64,000 nt of DNA from assembly GCA_030949405.1 (NCBI GenBank), contig JAUZSN010000002.1, positions 2,342,553-2,406,552 on the forward strand, in the 5' to 3' direction. The notes under the pieces are model-generated. The model was not told where the DNA came from and ran no database searches. It worked only from the letters and a program-made list of their open reading frames with translations. The DNA is from Methylococcales bacterium (GTDB taxonomy: Bacteria; Pseudomonadota; Gammaproteobacteria; Methylococcales; Methylomonadaceae). This document shows, piece by piece, positions 1 through 8,947 of this stretch (the stretch's first letter is position 1; every line of letters starts with the position of its first letter). Made by a program: the position numbers and the translations under genes.

Positions 1-245
1 TTTGGACTGATGATGAAATGTGTACTCAAAATATTAGCCCTAAACGTGCGCGTGAAATTGGGCATTTACCTCAATCTGGACCTGGTGGAATGATTGAAGT
101 ATTAAATAGTTTGGATACCCCCCGTAAAATTTTAATTCATATTAATAATACCAATCCTATTTTAGATGATGACTCAAACGAGCGAAAAATTCTTAATGAA
201 AATAACATTGAAGTTGCTTATGATGGCTTAGAAATTGATTTATAA
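1..245 (+). CDS. pqqB: PqqB, PQQ biosynthesis protein B (C-terminal part)
   Basis: Only the last ~80 codons are in the window; the frame is open to base 1. The visible part has the conserved PqqB tail: a WTDDEM segment, then [12 protein letters not shown], then [11 protein letters not shown] and a final EVAYDGLEI. PqqB is a metallo-beta-lactamase-fold protein acting in the biosynthesis of pyrroloquinoline quinone, the cofactor of periplasmic methanol dehydrogenase, which fits a methylotroph. The gene ends 83 bp before hoxH with a hairpin in between, so the two need not be co-transcribed. The family assignment is firm. Confidence 0.93.
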   Translation, partial: WTDDEMCTQNISPKRAREIGHLPQSGPGGMIEVLNSLDTPRKILIHINNTNPILDDDSNERKILNENNIEVAYDGLEIDL

Positions 246-268
246 TTATCATTGATTCTCTTTTGTAC

Positions 269-298
269 CGTAGGGTGGATTTAGCCGCCCTCCCTACG
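269..298. repeat. hairpin between pqqB and hoxH (possible terminator)
   Basis: CGTAGGG at 269-275 pairs with CCCTACG at 292-298, and part of the intervening sequence (GGTGG...CCGCCC) may extend the stem. A short T run follows (301-304). It could stop pqqB transcription or be a dispersed palindromic repeat; a similar hairpin with CTACGTA arms lies near 38.57 kb. Confidence 0.35.
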
Positions 299-328
299 TG
301 TTTTCCAGTTTGCTTAAGGTCCTAGCTT

Positions 329-1960
329 ATGTATGAAAATTTAGAAACAGCCGTCTCGCCCGAAACATTAAAACGTGTCGTTGTTGATCCCGTCTCTCGT
401 GTAGAAGGACATGGAAAAGTAACCCTTTTATTGGATGAAAATAACAAGGTTAAACAAGCTCGATTACATATTGTTGAATTTAGAGGCTTTGAACGCTTTA
501 TCCAAGGTCGTCCTTACTGGGAACTTCCCGTTTTGGTTCAACGCTTATGCGGCATTTGCCCCGTTAGTCATCATTTAGCGGCGGCAAAAGCGATTGACCA
601 ATTAGTGGGCGTTGATCCTGAAAATTTAACCCCCACCGCAGATAAATTAAGGCGACTGTTACATTTCGGACAAGTCTTACAATCTCATGCCTTACATTTT
701 TTTCACCTTTCAAGTCCTGATTTATTGTTTGGTTTTGAAAGTGACATCAGCAAACGTAACATTATTGCGGTATTAAACGATTACCCTGACATTGGATTGC
801 AGGGGGTTAAGTTACGAAAATATGGCCAAGAAGTGATTCGAATGGTTTCTGGAAAACGGATTCATGGCACAGGGGCTATTGCGGGGGGAATGAATAAATC
901 CCTAACCCGATCAGAGCGCGATTATTTACAAAAAGATATTAAAGAAATTATTGCGTGGGCAAACGATTCGGTCGCCTTGATTAAAAAAGTACATTGTTCA
1001 AACCTACCTTATTATGATGATTTTGCGACGATTCCATCCAATTACCTTGGATTAGTGAAAAAAAATGGGGCTTTAGAGTTTTATCATGGTGGAATTCGGG
1101 TAAAAGATACGGAAGGTCAGATCCTTATGGATCAGGTCGATTATTGCAAATACAATGATTACATTCATGAAGAGGTTCGTTCATGGACTTACATGAAATT
1201 CCCTTACCTCACCGAACTAGGTAAAGATAAAGGTTGGTATCGTGTTGGGCCTTTAGCGCGGCTTAATACCTGTGATTTTATTGATACGCCGTTAGCCGAA
1301 GAGGCACGCGTTGAATTTAAACAACATAGTCCCGGATCAATGGTTCATAGCACCTTAGCTTTTCATTGGGCGCGATTAATTGAAGTGCTTCATTGCGCTG
1401 AAAGTATCGAAAAACTCCTTAATGATGTGGATATTATGGGGTCTGACTTAGTGGTTCAAGGTGAAAAACGTTTTGAAGGGGTCGGGGTGATTGAAGCACC
1501 ACGAGGAACGTTATTTCATCACTACCAAGTGGATGAAAATGATATTGTCACGAAAGCTAATTTAATCGTCTCAACTACCAGTAATAACACGGGAATGAAT
1601 GAGTCGGTTCGCCAAGTTGCCGCTGAATATTTATCAGGTCAAGAATTAACAGAACCCTTATTAAATAACTTAGAAGTGGCGATTCGTGCCTATGACCCCT
1701 GTTTATCCTGTGCAACTCATGCCGTAGGAAAAATGCCGTTGCAACTCGAATTAGTGGATGCCAACGGGGAGTTGGTTGATAAACTCATCAAACATAATGG
1801 CTACCAACTTAAGACGGGACAAAATAAAGAACTAACTGCGATATTCTTGTATCATAGGTTAATGACTAAAAAAACAGAACAACACAGAAAATACGCGCAG
1901 CTAGTCACGCAATTATCGCTGAAATTACAACAACAGGCAAGCAAACTGTTCGTAACTTAG
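329..1960 (+). CDS. hoxH: HoxH, large subunit of NAD-linked [NiFe] hydrogenase, with IS-encoded tail
   Basis: Large (Ni-Fe active-site) subunit of a bidirectional, cytoplasmic NAD-reducing hydrogenase. Both metal-binding motifs are present: RLCGIC...H (Cys74, Cys77) near the N terminus and DPCLSCATH at about residues 456-464. The ATG at 329 has AAGG about 9 nt upstream. The native protein runs to about residue 490 (base 1798). At 1799 an insertion sequence begins, the native stop is gone, and the frame continues 53 codons into the IS. In this family the C-terminal peptide after CATH is removed by a dedicated protease once nickel is loaded, so the foreign tail may be cut off too (inference). 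The small subunit gene hoxY, normally just upstream, is not there: pqqB is. Confidence 0.9.
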   Translation: MYENLETAVSPETLKRVVVDPVSRVEGHGKVTLLLDENNKVKQARLHIVEFRGFERFIQGRPYWELPVLVQRLCGICPVSHHLAAAKAIDQLVGVDPENLTPTADKLRRLLHFGQVLQSHALHFFHLSSPDLLFGFESDISKRNIIAVLNDYPDIGLQGVKLRKYGQEVIRMVSGKRIHGTGAIAGGMNKSLTRSERDYLQKDIKEIIAWANDSVALIKKVHCSNLPYYDDFATIPSNYLGLVKKNGALEFYHGGIRVKDTEGQILMDQVDYCKYNDYIHEEVRSWTYMKFPYLTELGKDKGWYRVGPLARLNTCDFIDTPLAEEARVEFKQHSPGSMVHSTLAFHWARLIEVLHCAESIEKLLNDVDIMGSDLVVQGEKRFEGVGVIEAPRGTLFHHYQVDENDIVTKANLIVSTTSNNTGMNESVRQVAAEYLSGQELTEPLLNNLEVAIRAYDPCLSCATHAVGKMPLQLELVDANGELVDKLIKHNGYQLKTGQNKELTAIFLYHRLMTKKTEQHRKYAQLVTQLSLKLQQQASKLFVT

Positions 1961-3499
1961 CTTCAATTGTTGGTCGCTCAAAAAGCAGTGTGCATCGTCA
2001 TCGTCAAGCGCAAACAAAGCGAAATCGACATCCTGAATCATCATTATGGGAAACCGAGGCAGGTAGTTCTTGGCAAAGATTAATGGTGTTTTCCGCCTTG
2101 TATGTCTTTGGATTAAAGGCAGGCGTAGGTGCAGAGACTTTATCGCTGTTTTTAAAATGATACGGATTGACACCCATGTGGGCGTATCACCCGACGCACT
2201 GCGGACTCAAATCAATAAAATGGAAGTCTTATTGCCGTAGTTTCAGCAAGAATGCGAAAAAAGTGTGAAAAAACAAACACGTAAAGTTGTTGCTGGGCTG
2301 GATGAGACTTTTTCGGCAACTTTATGATTTTAGTTTTAATGGACTTACGTTCTGGCTATCTTTTGTTGGAAGATATTAGCGATGATAGGTGCTACGATAC
2401 TTGGTATAAAAAGGTTTCGCCACGATTAGAATCATTAGGCATTGAGGTTAATCATGCGATTAGTGATCGCGCTAAGGCGTTGATAAAAATGGCAGTGACG
2501 GGGTTTAAGTGCGAATCGGGGGCAGATATTTTTCATGCTCAACAAGATATGAGTCGCTGGTTAGGCGCGAAAATCGGCAGGCGTGCAGCAAGGGCTGAAA
2601 AACAGCGGCAAGCAGCGCAAACCGCAGAGTCTACTGTTTCTAAAACGGCAACGATGCAGAAAATTATTGGACTTAAAACAACACGGATAACGGCTGAAAA
2701 AGAGCTTGAAGAAGCCAAAAAATACAAACAGATTATCACGAAAACTTACAAGGGATTGCGGATGAAGTTCATCCTTTTTCACTCAATGATAGTCGTAGAA
2801 ACGATGCGGAACAGGTTGAGAAGTTGCTAGAGTTAAGAGCGCGAGCCTTTGAAAAAATAGCGGAAAAACAAGGGATTAACGATCATAAAGGCGTGATGAA
2901 AAAGTTTCGTAATCAAATAAAACCGTTAGCGGTATCCATCAGTTTTTGGTGGCTTTGGGTACGCGAAACCTTGCAAAATTTGGGGCTTGATGCGGATACC
3001 GAATATTGGTTGACCACAACATTATTACCCGTTGTTTATTGGAATCAGAAAATGGAACAAACTAAAAGCCGCAGGTCAAAGGAAAACTATCGAAAAGCTT
3101 GGGAAACCGCGTCTGATAAGCTCAAATCAGACCCATTTAGTGCAAAGTTATCAATCAGTGAAATGCAGCGATGGCTAACATTGGCGGAGCATATGGCAAG
3201 GCAGTTTCAACGCAGTTCATCTGCGGTGGAAGGGCGAAATGGCTGTTTATCGCAAATGTATCGCAATGGGCGAGGTTTGAATAAAAAGCGATTAAACGCG
3301 TTGACGGTCATTCATAACTACGGAATCAAACGTGAGGATGGCACAACCGCCGCCATGCGTTTATTTGATACCGAGTTTCCAGACTTGTTTTCATGGCTAC
3401 TGAATGAAATGGGCGAGTTACCGCTTCCTAGAAATAGTCGAAAGCGTGTGTTTTCTAACCCTTTGAAATTGCTGGATGTCCCGTCTTAAATTGGTAGCC
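1799..3499 (+). mobile_element. insertion sequence, DUF6399-type transposase, copy 1
   Basis: A 1.7-kb element with imperfect inverted ends: the left begins GGCTACCAACTTAAGACGGG, and the right end read on the other strand begins GGCTACCAATTTAAGACGGG (1 mismatch over 22 bp). A second copy lies at 59618-61317 and is nearly identical. Copy 1 fuses to hoxH on the left and truncates a DUF2330 gene on the right. The 8 bases on each side (AACATAAT, TGATATTC) do not match, unlike copy 2, so the junction probably reflects an adjacent deletion or recombination rather than a simple insertion. The family name is tentative, based on the C-terminal transposase domain. Confidence 0.9.
1862..3489 (+). pseudogene. 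transposase of IS copy 1, multiply frameshifted
   Basis: Joining frames gives one transposase-like protein: an N-terminal HTH-like part (GRSKSSVHRHRQ), a central DDE-like part with DLRSGYLLLEDISDDR, an Ala/Lys/Glu-rich segment, and a C-terminal DUF6399-like part containing SSSAVEGRNGCLSQ and LNALTVIHNYGIKR. Compared with the inferred original frame, single bases are missing near 1915, at the T run near 2320 and at GCGG near 2760; these three are shared with copy 2. Copy 1 alone also lacks a T in the run near 2152 and has CAG changed to TAG at about 2238. No full-length product can be made. Confidence 0.8.
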
Positions 3500-3801
3500 T
3501 GATATTCGACTAAACGAGGCGCGGTAAAATTATCGAGATGCTTAAATAATCTATTATCTCCAATATGAATTTGTTCTTTTTTTAATATTTCTGGAACAGG
3601 AATAACGAGTGCAAAATCTTTTAATTCCCCTTGATAATCGTTCATTAAACTCAATACGGTTTTATCGTCCTTTTTCACCATCACTACTTGTGACGCTTGG
3701 TTATAAAGGGACGCATCGGCTTTAGCGACATAAAAACCGCAAAATGCTTGCGAGAATTGCGGTATAAAAAAGAGGGTTAAGAAAAGTAATTGTTTAAACA
3801 T
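3500..3801 (-). pseudogene. DUF2330 protein, truncated by IS
   Basis: The N-terminal ~100 residues of a DUF2330 family protein: signal peptide (FFIPQFSQA|FCGFY), then the conserved AFCGFYVAKADASLYNQASQ and DYQGELKDFALVIPVP motifs. The reading frame meets the IS at 3499 right after PRLVEYQ, so most of the domain is missing and the frame ends inside the IS. No missing part occurs elsewhere in the window. DUF2330 proteins are predicted secreted proteins of unknown function. The NqrB/RnfD-like gene lies 9 bp upstream on the same strand, suggesting a former two-gene operon. Confidence 0.8.
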
Positions 3802-3810
3802 AAGAATCTC

Positions 3811-4623
3811 CTAAGAAGACGACCATTGATAAGCAGGGGCGGGGAAAATCTTATTCCATAAGGGAACAAAAAAAGTTGCCCAGAATAACCCCCAAATAAT
3901 CCCTTGATTCCAGTATAGCCAATATTGCCAACTATATGCGATTAGGGCGACTAAAATAGCATGAATAAGTCGGCCCAGTCGTCGATGCGGTGTTGTCATG
4001 GGATCTGAAATCATAAAAAAAGCAAACAACAATAAGGCTCCATTTTGAAATTGGTGAAAAAAAACCGCTAAGGGGTATCCATACCAAAAGATACGAATAC
4101 TTAAAAAAAGAAACGCGTAGGCGATTAAAAAATAAGTGGTTATATCTAAGCGTTGTGCATTTCGAGTCACAAAAAAACCCGCTGCAATGAGCCAGAGTGC
4201 GGTGGTTAAATCAGCCCCCCATTGACCGCTTGTAATCCATGTTTCAGGAAAAAAACTGAGGCCTAAAATAACCCCTAGATTAGCAGGATTAAATAAATGC
4301 GTGTTAAAGGGACGAATGATAAATTTAGAGGCAATCGCAAGGCTAACCACAACAGGGTGGACCCATAAATTAGCACTGCGTAATAATAAGCAAAGACCCA
4401 AACAGGTAATCGCCGTACTTAAAAAACTACGCTGGCTAATCGTTAAAAAATGAAGAAATAAGGCTTGTGTGAGCAAACCGCTAACAAACGTTAAGACCAC
4501 CTGACTCGGTAGTAAACTAAAATCACGCGCTAAAACGCCAACTAATAATAAACCGGCCATAATGCCTAGCTGCCAGAGGCGCGTATCTATAGTTGCTATT
4601 TTATTCACAGTCGGTATCCTCAA
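3811..4623 (-). CDS. NqrB/RnfD-family membrane protein
   Basis: A polytopic inner-membrane protein with about 8-9 predicted hydrophobic helices, resembling the NqrB/RnfD family. Family-like marks are FNPANLGVILGL and, in a later loop, SDPMTTPHRR, which corresponds to the region where NqrB/RnfD carry covalent FMN on a Thr. At 270 aa it is shorter than true RnfD/NqrB (about 350-410 aa), and no other rnf/nqr subunits flank it. The listed start is TTG at 4621-4623, only one base beyond the TA flank of a miniature element, so the original start and ribosome site may have been replaced. It probably formed an operon with the broken DUF2330 gene downstream. Confidence 0.75.
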   Translation of the reverse strand: MRIPTVNKIATIDTRLWQLGIMAGLLLVGVLARDFSLLPSQVVLTFVSGLLTQALFLHFLTISQRSFLSTAITCLGLCLLLRSANLWVHPVVVSLAIASKFIIRPFNTHLFNPANLGVILGLSFFPETWITSGQWGADLTTALWLIAAGFFVTRNAQRLDITTYFLIAYAFLFLSIRIFWYGYPLAVFFHQFQNGALLLFAFFMISDPMTTPHRRLGRLIHAILVALIAYSWQYWLYWNQGIIWGLFWATFFVPLWNKIFPAPAYQWSSS

Positions 4624-4625
4624 TA

Positions 4626-4752
4626 GTTCGGACAGTTTTTGTAACCCATTGATTTAAAAAAGAATTTACCAACACACCTCGTAAATATAAAACCCTTTAA
4701 AATCAATTGCTTATAGAATTAAGACCGCTATCTTTTTTAAAACTGTCCGAAG
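4626..4752. mobile_element. 127-bp miniature element with TA flanks (IS630/Tc1-like MITE)
   Basis: Inverted ends TTCGGACAGTTTT (4627-4639) and AAAACTGTCCGAA (4739-4751), with one extra G on each outer side and TA directly flanking at 4624-4625 and 4753-4754. A subterminal inverted repeat (CATTGATTTAAA against TTTAAAATCAATTG) lies inside. There is no coding capacity. TA duplication and this layout are typical of miniature IS630/Tc1-type elements. It sits in the divergent promoter region between the NqrB/RnfD-like gene and argB, so it may carry or displace their promoters. Confidence 0.65.
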
Positions 4753-4767
4753 TACTGTATCCTTTAA

Positions 4768-5709
<942 letters not shown>

Positions 5710-5714
5710 AGTTA

Positions 5715-7409
5715 ATGATGCAATCCACCCCGATAAATTTAAATACCTTGCCCTTTAGTCGCTTAGATTGGGCTTTCGCTGAATTTTTAAGCCAACGAAG
5801 TTGTTTAAAGGCTGAACAAAAACCGCGCTTTAAAAACCTAGTAGCCGAGCTTTCGTTTGAGCAATCACAAGGACACAGTTGTTTACGAATTAATCGGAAC
5901 GATCAACAATTAGCTTTAGCATCAGGACTGGCTTTATCAATTGACGTGCAAGATGATGCCCCTGATTTGTCACTCAAACCTTTAATTGTTCAAGAAAATT
6001 GTTTATATATGCATCGTTATTGGTTTTATGAGACTCGTTTAGCCACTCAACTCAAACAGTTATTGGTGATTAATTATCAGGTTGATGACTTGAATACCGC
6101 TTTAGATCATTATTTTCCAGTGCAACAGGATGATTTTCAAGCGATAGATTGGCAACGTGAAGCAGCAAAAATGGCGTTAACTCAAGCTTTTTCAATGGTT
6201 ACAGGGGGGCCAGGGACAGGAAAAACCACAACCGTTGTTAAAATTTTAGCCTTATTACAACAAGCGAGTCTTCAACCGTTACATATCGCGCTTGCCGCCC
6301 CTACAGGTAAAGCGGCTATGCGCTTACAAGAATCCATTGGACACAGTAAACACGGTTTAAATTGCACAGATAAGCTAAAACAATCGATTCCTGAAGAAGT
6401 CACGACCTTACACCGTTTATTAGGCGCAAAACCGCCGCCATCCCCTTATTTTAAACATCATGCAGAGAATCCGCTGCCTTATGATGTGGTGGTCATTGAT
6501 GAGGCTTCTATGGTTGATTTAGCGTTAATGAGTAAGTTAATGGATGCACTTAAACCGACCGCTCGATTGATTTTATTGGGGGATAAAGATCAACTGGCCT
6601 CGGTAGAATCGGGGTCAGTATTAGCCGATCTCACGATGAGTTTAAAAAACCATACCGTTGAATTGCTAAAATCGCATCGCTTTGGTGGGGTTATTAAAGA
6701 ACTTGCGGCGGCGATTAATAAGCAGCAAGGATTGAAAGCATGGGACTTATTAACCACCCCCAATGAAACGATCACGGTTTTAACGCAAAATAGCCTTAAT
6801 TACATGGCCGATAAGCAACGTCCATTTTTAACCTTGGCTCAACAACATGCCTCTTTTGACTCTATTTACGCGGCCTTTAATCAATTCCAAGTGTTATGCT
6901 CAAATCGTAACGGACCGAATGGGGTCAATGAGATTAATCGTTTAGTGGAAAAAAAATTAGGCTTATCGGGACATTGGTATAACGGTCGCCCGATTATGAT
7001 TACTAAAAATGATGTCGCCACTCAACTTTATAATGGTGACATTGGTTTATGTTTGAGTGATAACAGTCAATATGGACAGCTTCGCGTGTATTTTTTATTA
7101 GCGGATGGCTCAATTAAAAAAATACTTCCCAGCCGTTTACCTGCCTGTGAAACTGTTTTTGCAATGACCATTCATAAAAGCCAAGGATCTGAATTTAACG
7201 AGGTTTTAATTGCGTTACCTGATACCCTAAACCCTGTGTTAACGAAAGAACTTATTTATACAGGCATTACCCGAGCAAAAAAAACAGTGACGGTGGTTGC
7301 CCATAAAGCTGTTTTTATTAACGCCGTTGCTCAAAAAGTAGCACGTTATGGAGGATTAATTGCAAAAATGAAAGGTCATTACGATGCAACTATTATTCGA
7401 TCATCTTAG
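5715..7409 (+). CDS. recD: RecD, exodeoxyribonuclease V alpha subunit
   Basis: 5'-3' helicase subunit of the RecBCD complex. Evidence: a RecD-like N-terminal domain, Walker A GGPGTGKTT at about residue 164, DEAS Walker B (VVIDEASMVDLALM), the C-terminal helicase motifs TIHKSQGSEF and YTGITRAKK. The length of 564 aa fits RecD of RecBCD rather than the longer RecD2. recB and recC, usually adjacent, are not in the window. Two ATG codons in tandem (5715, 5718) could start. Its 3' end overlaps the next gene by 26 bp, indicating translational coupling. Confidence 0.9.
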   Translation: MMQSTPINLNTLPFSRLDWAFAEFLSQRSCLKAEQKPRFKNLVAELSFEQSQGHSCLRINRNDQQLALASGLALSIDVQDDAPDLSLKPLIVQENCLYMHRYWFYETRLATQLKQLLVINYQVDDLNTALDHYFPVQQDDFQAIDWQREAAKMALTQAFSMVTGGPGTGKTTTVVKILALLQQASLQPLHIALAAPTGKAAMRLQESIGHSKHGLNCTDKLKQSIPEEVTTLHRLLGAKPPPSPYFKHHAENPLPYDVVVIDEASMVDLALMSKLMDALKPTARLILLGDKDQLASVESGSVLADLTMSLKNHTVELLKSHRFGGVIKELAAAINKQQGLKAWDLLTTPNETITVLTQNSLNYMADKQRPFLTLAQQHASFDSIYAAFNQFQVLCSNRNGPNGVNEINRLVEKKLGLSGHWYNGRPIMITKNDVATQLYNGDIGLCLSDNSQYGQLRVYFLLADGSIKKILPSRLPACETVFAMTIHKSQGSEFNEVLIALPDTLNPVLTKELIYTGITRAKKTVTVVAHKAVFINAVAQKVARYGGLIAKMKGHYDATIIRSS

Positions 7410-8256
7410 CCAAATCACGGGTAAGTCTTTAAAAAATGCGCAGCTTAAACCCGTTTATGGCGGCAGTATTAACCAAAGTTATCATTTAAAAGCAGATAAC
7501 AACTCATGGTTTATAAAATTAAATGTGCTTGAATTAGAGTCTATGTTTAGGGCTGAAGCCAAAGGACTGAGTGAATTAGCGACAACAAAAACAATTAATG
7601 TTCCTAAAGTGATTCTCTGTGGAAATGATGGGCGACACGCTTATTTAATACTTGAATATATTCATTTAAATGCATTTAATAAAAACTCAGAAATTCAATT
7701 AGGTCAACAACTCGCCCAACTTCATCGCCAACAACATCCTCGTTATGGCTGGCATCTTGACAACACGATTGGGAGTACGCCGCAACATAATCAGTGGGAT
7801 CATGATTGGGTCAGCTTTTGGCAACAACAGCGTTTAGCAAAACAATTGCAGTTTTTAGCTGAAAAAGGTTATACAGGAAAGTTTCTTACCCAAGGTGATA
7901 CGTTATGTGCGGATGTCGGCCTTTTTTTTAACACATACTCGCCACAAGCCTCTTTAGTTCATGGCGATTTATGGTCGGGAAATGTGGCGGTTAACGAAGA
8001 CAATGCTCCTGTTATTTTTGACCCTGCTTGTTATTATGCAGATAGAGAAGTTGATATTGCAATGACCGAATTATTTGCAGGCTTTGGATGCAATTTCTAT
8101 AGAGCTTATCAAAATGAATGGCCATTAGATGAGGGCTACCCCATTAGAAAAATACTTTATAATCTTTACCATATTTTAAATCATCTCAATTTATTTCGTG
8201 ACGGTTATCAAAAACAAGCAGAGCGAATGATTAATCAATTATTAGCTGAAATTTAA
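7384..8256 (+). CDS. fructosamine/ketosamine-3-kinase family protein
   Basis: Protein-kinase-like fold of the FN3K family: N-terminal YGGSINQSYHL, a Lys-containing strand (WFIKLN), an acidic YLILEYI hinge, the catalytic HGDLWSGNVAV at about residues 193-203 and the metal-binding FDPACYYADREVDIAM. Family members phosphorylate sugar adducts on proteins or small molecules so that they fall off (deglycation). Length 290 aa is standard. The start lies inside recD (26-bp overlap), and it converges with the HdeD-like gene, overlapping its end by 4 bp. Confidence 0.92.
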   Translation: MQLLFDHLSQITGKSLKNAQLKPVYGGSINQSYHLKADNNSWFIKLNVLELESMFRAEAKGLSELATTKTINVPKVILCGNDGRHAYLILEYIHLNAFNKNSEIQLGQQLAQLHRQQHPRYGWHLDNTIGSTPQHNQWDHDWVSFWQQQRLAKQLQFLAEKGYTGKFLTQGDTLCADVGLFFNTYSPQASLVHGDLWSGNVAVNEDNAPVIFDPACYYADREVDIAMTELFAGFGCNFYRAYQNEWPLDEGYPIRKILYNLYHILNHLNLFRDGYQKQAERMINQLLAEI

Positions 8257-8852
8257 GGCAAGGGCTGGTCGTTATCCGTAGGGATTTTTTTCAATGATGA
8301 TGCCAGCATAATTAAAGCCCATCCTCGAAAACTAGCATCGACACTTAATGAAAAAGCCAGAAACCAAGGCGAAGAAAAAGGCCATCCAAACCAAATTAAT
8401 AGACCTAAAATAATTGAAATAATTCCTGTGGTTCGACTGGAAATGGGATTAGGAATTTTTGCAACGGAAAGCAATACATTACGAAAGACTCCTTGTGTAA
8501 TCAAATAACCGACAATTAAAAGGGTTAGTTTATCAGGATCATCACTCATACTAAAAAGTAATAAAAATCCTGTCACAATATCAAGGATTCCGCCTTGAAT
8601 ATTCAGCAGAAGCCCTTGTACTGTTAAGGCCATTACGCCATCAAAGCAGCGTAAAATCCCCAGTAAAAAGATTAAAACCCCAATAACAGGAATCCAAGAA
8701 AATTTTTCACCCAAGATAGAGACATTAGGGGCTATGAGGCACAAAATAGCGACGCTTCCCCCTAAAATAATCATGAGAATCCCTCGAATACGATACCACC
8801 AAGGTTTAGAGGTGAATTGTCTTAATTCAGAGGGGCTTGCTGATTTCATCAT
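8253..8852 (-). CDS. HdeD-like (DUF308) membrane protein
   Basis: 199 aa with about six hydrophobic helices in the paired arrangement of the HdeD/DUF308 family (IRGILMIILGGSVAILCLIAP, then two similar helix pairs). In E. coli HdeD is linked to acid resistance at high cell density; the function here is unknown. Single gene, convergent with the FN3K-like gene. The start has two Met codons in a row. Confidence 0.75.
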   Translation of the reverse strand: MMKSASPSELRQFTSKPWWYRIRGILMIILGGSVAILCLIAPNVSILGEKFSWIPVIGVLIFLLGILRCFDGVMALTVQGLLLNIQGGILDIVTGFLLLFSMSDDPDKLTLLIVGYLITQGVFRNVLLSVAKIPNPISSRTTGIISIILGLLIWFGWPFSSPWFLAFSLSVDASFRGWALIMLASSLKKIPTDNDQPLP

Positions 8853-8947
8853 TTAATCACTCCATTGTTTTTCGTTATTATAAATAAGTTCACCCCCTTT
8901 TGTTAAATTTTCGGTATTATGGGCATTTTCGATCACTAGGAAAGCTT

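Noticed and set aside
1925-2173. Minus-strand open frame within IS copy 1
   Set aside because: Shadow of the transposase; no family match and absent as such in copy 2.
3418-3499. Coding continuation of the DUF2330 gene into the IS (residues after PRLVEYQ)
   Set aside because: These residues are read from the IS right end, so they are not native; the gene was listed only to the IS border.
4690-4720. Shared words (AAAATCAATTGCTTATA) in the 127-bp element and in the IS5-type element near 18372
   Set aside because: One 17-base word in AT-rich DNA, with different ends and flanks; no evidence of common origin.
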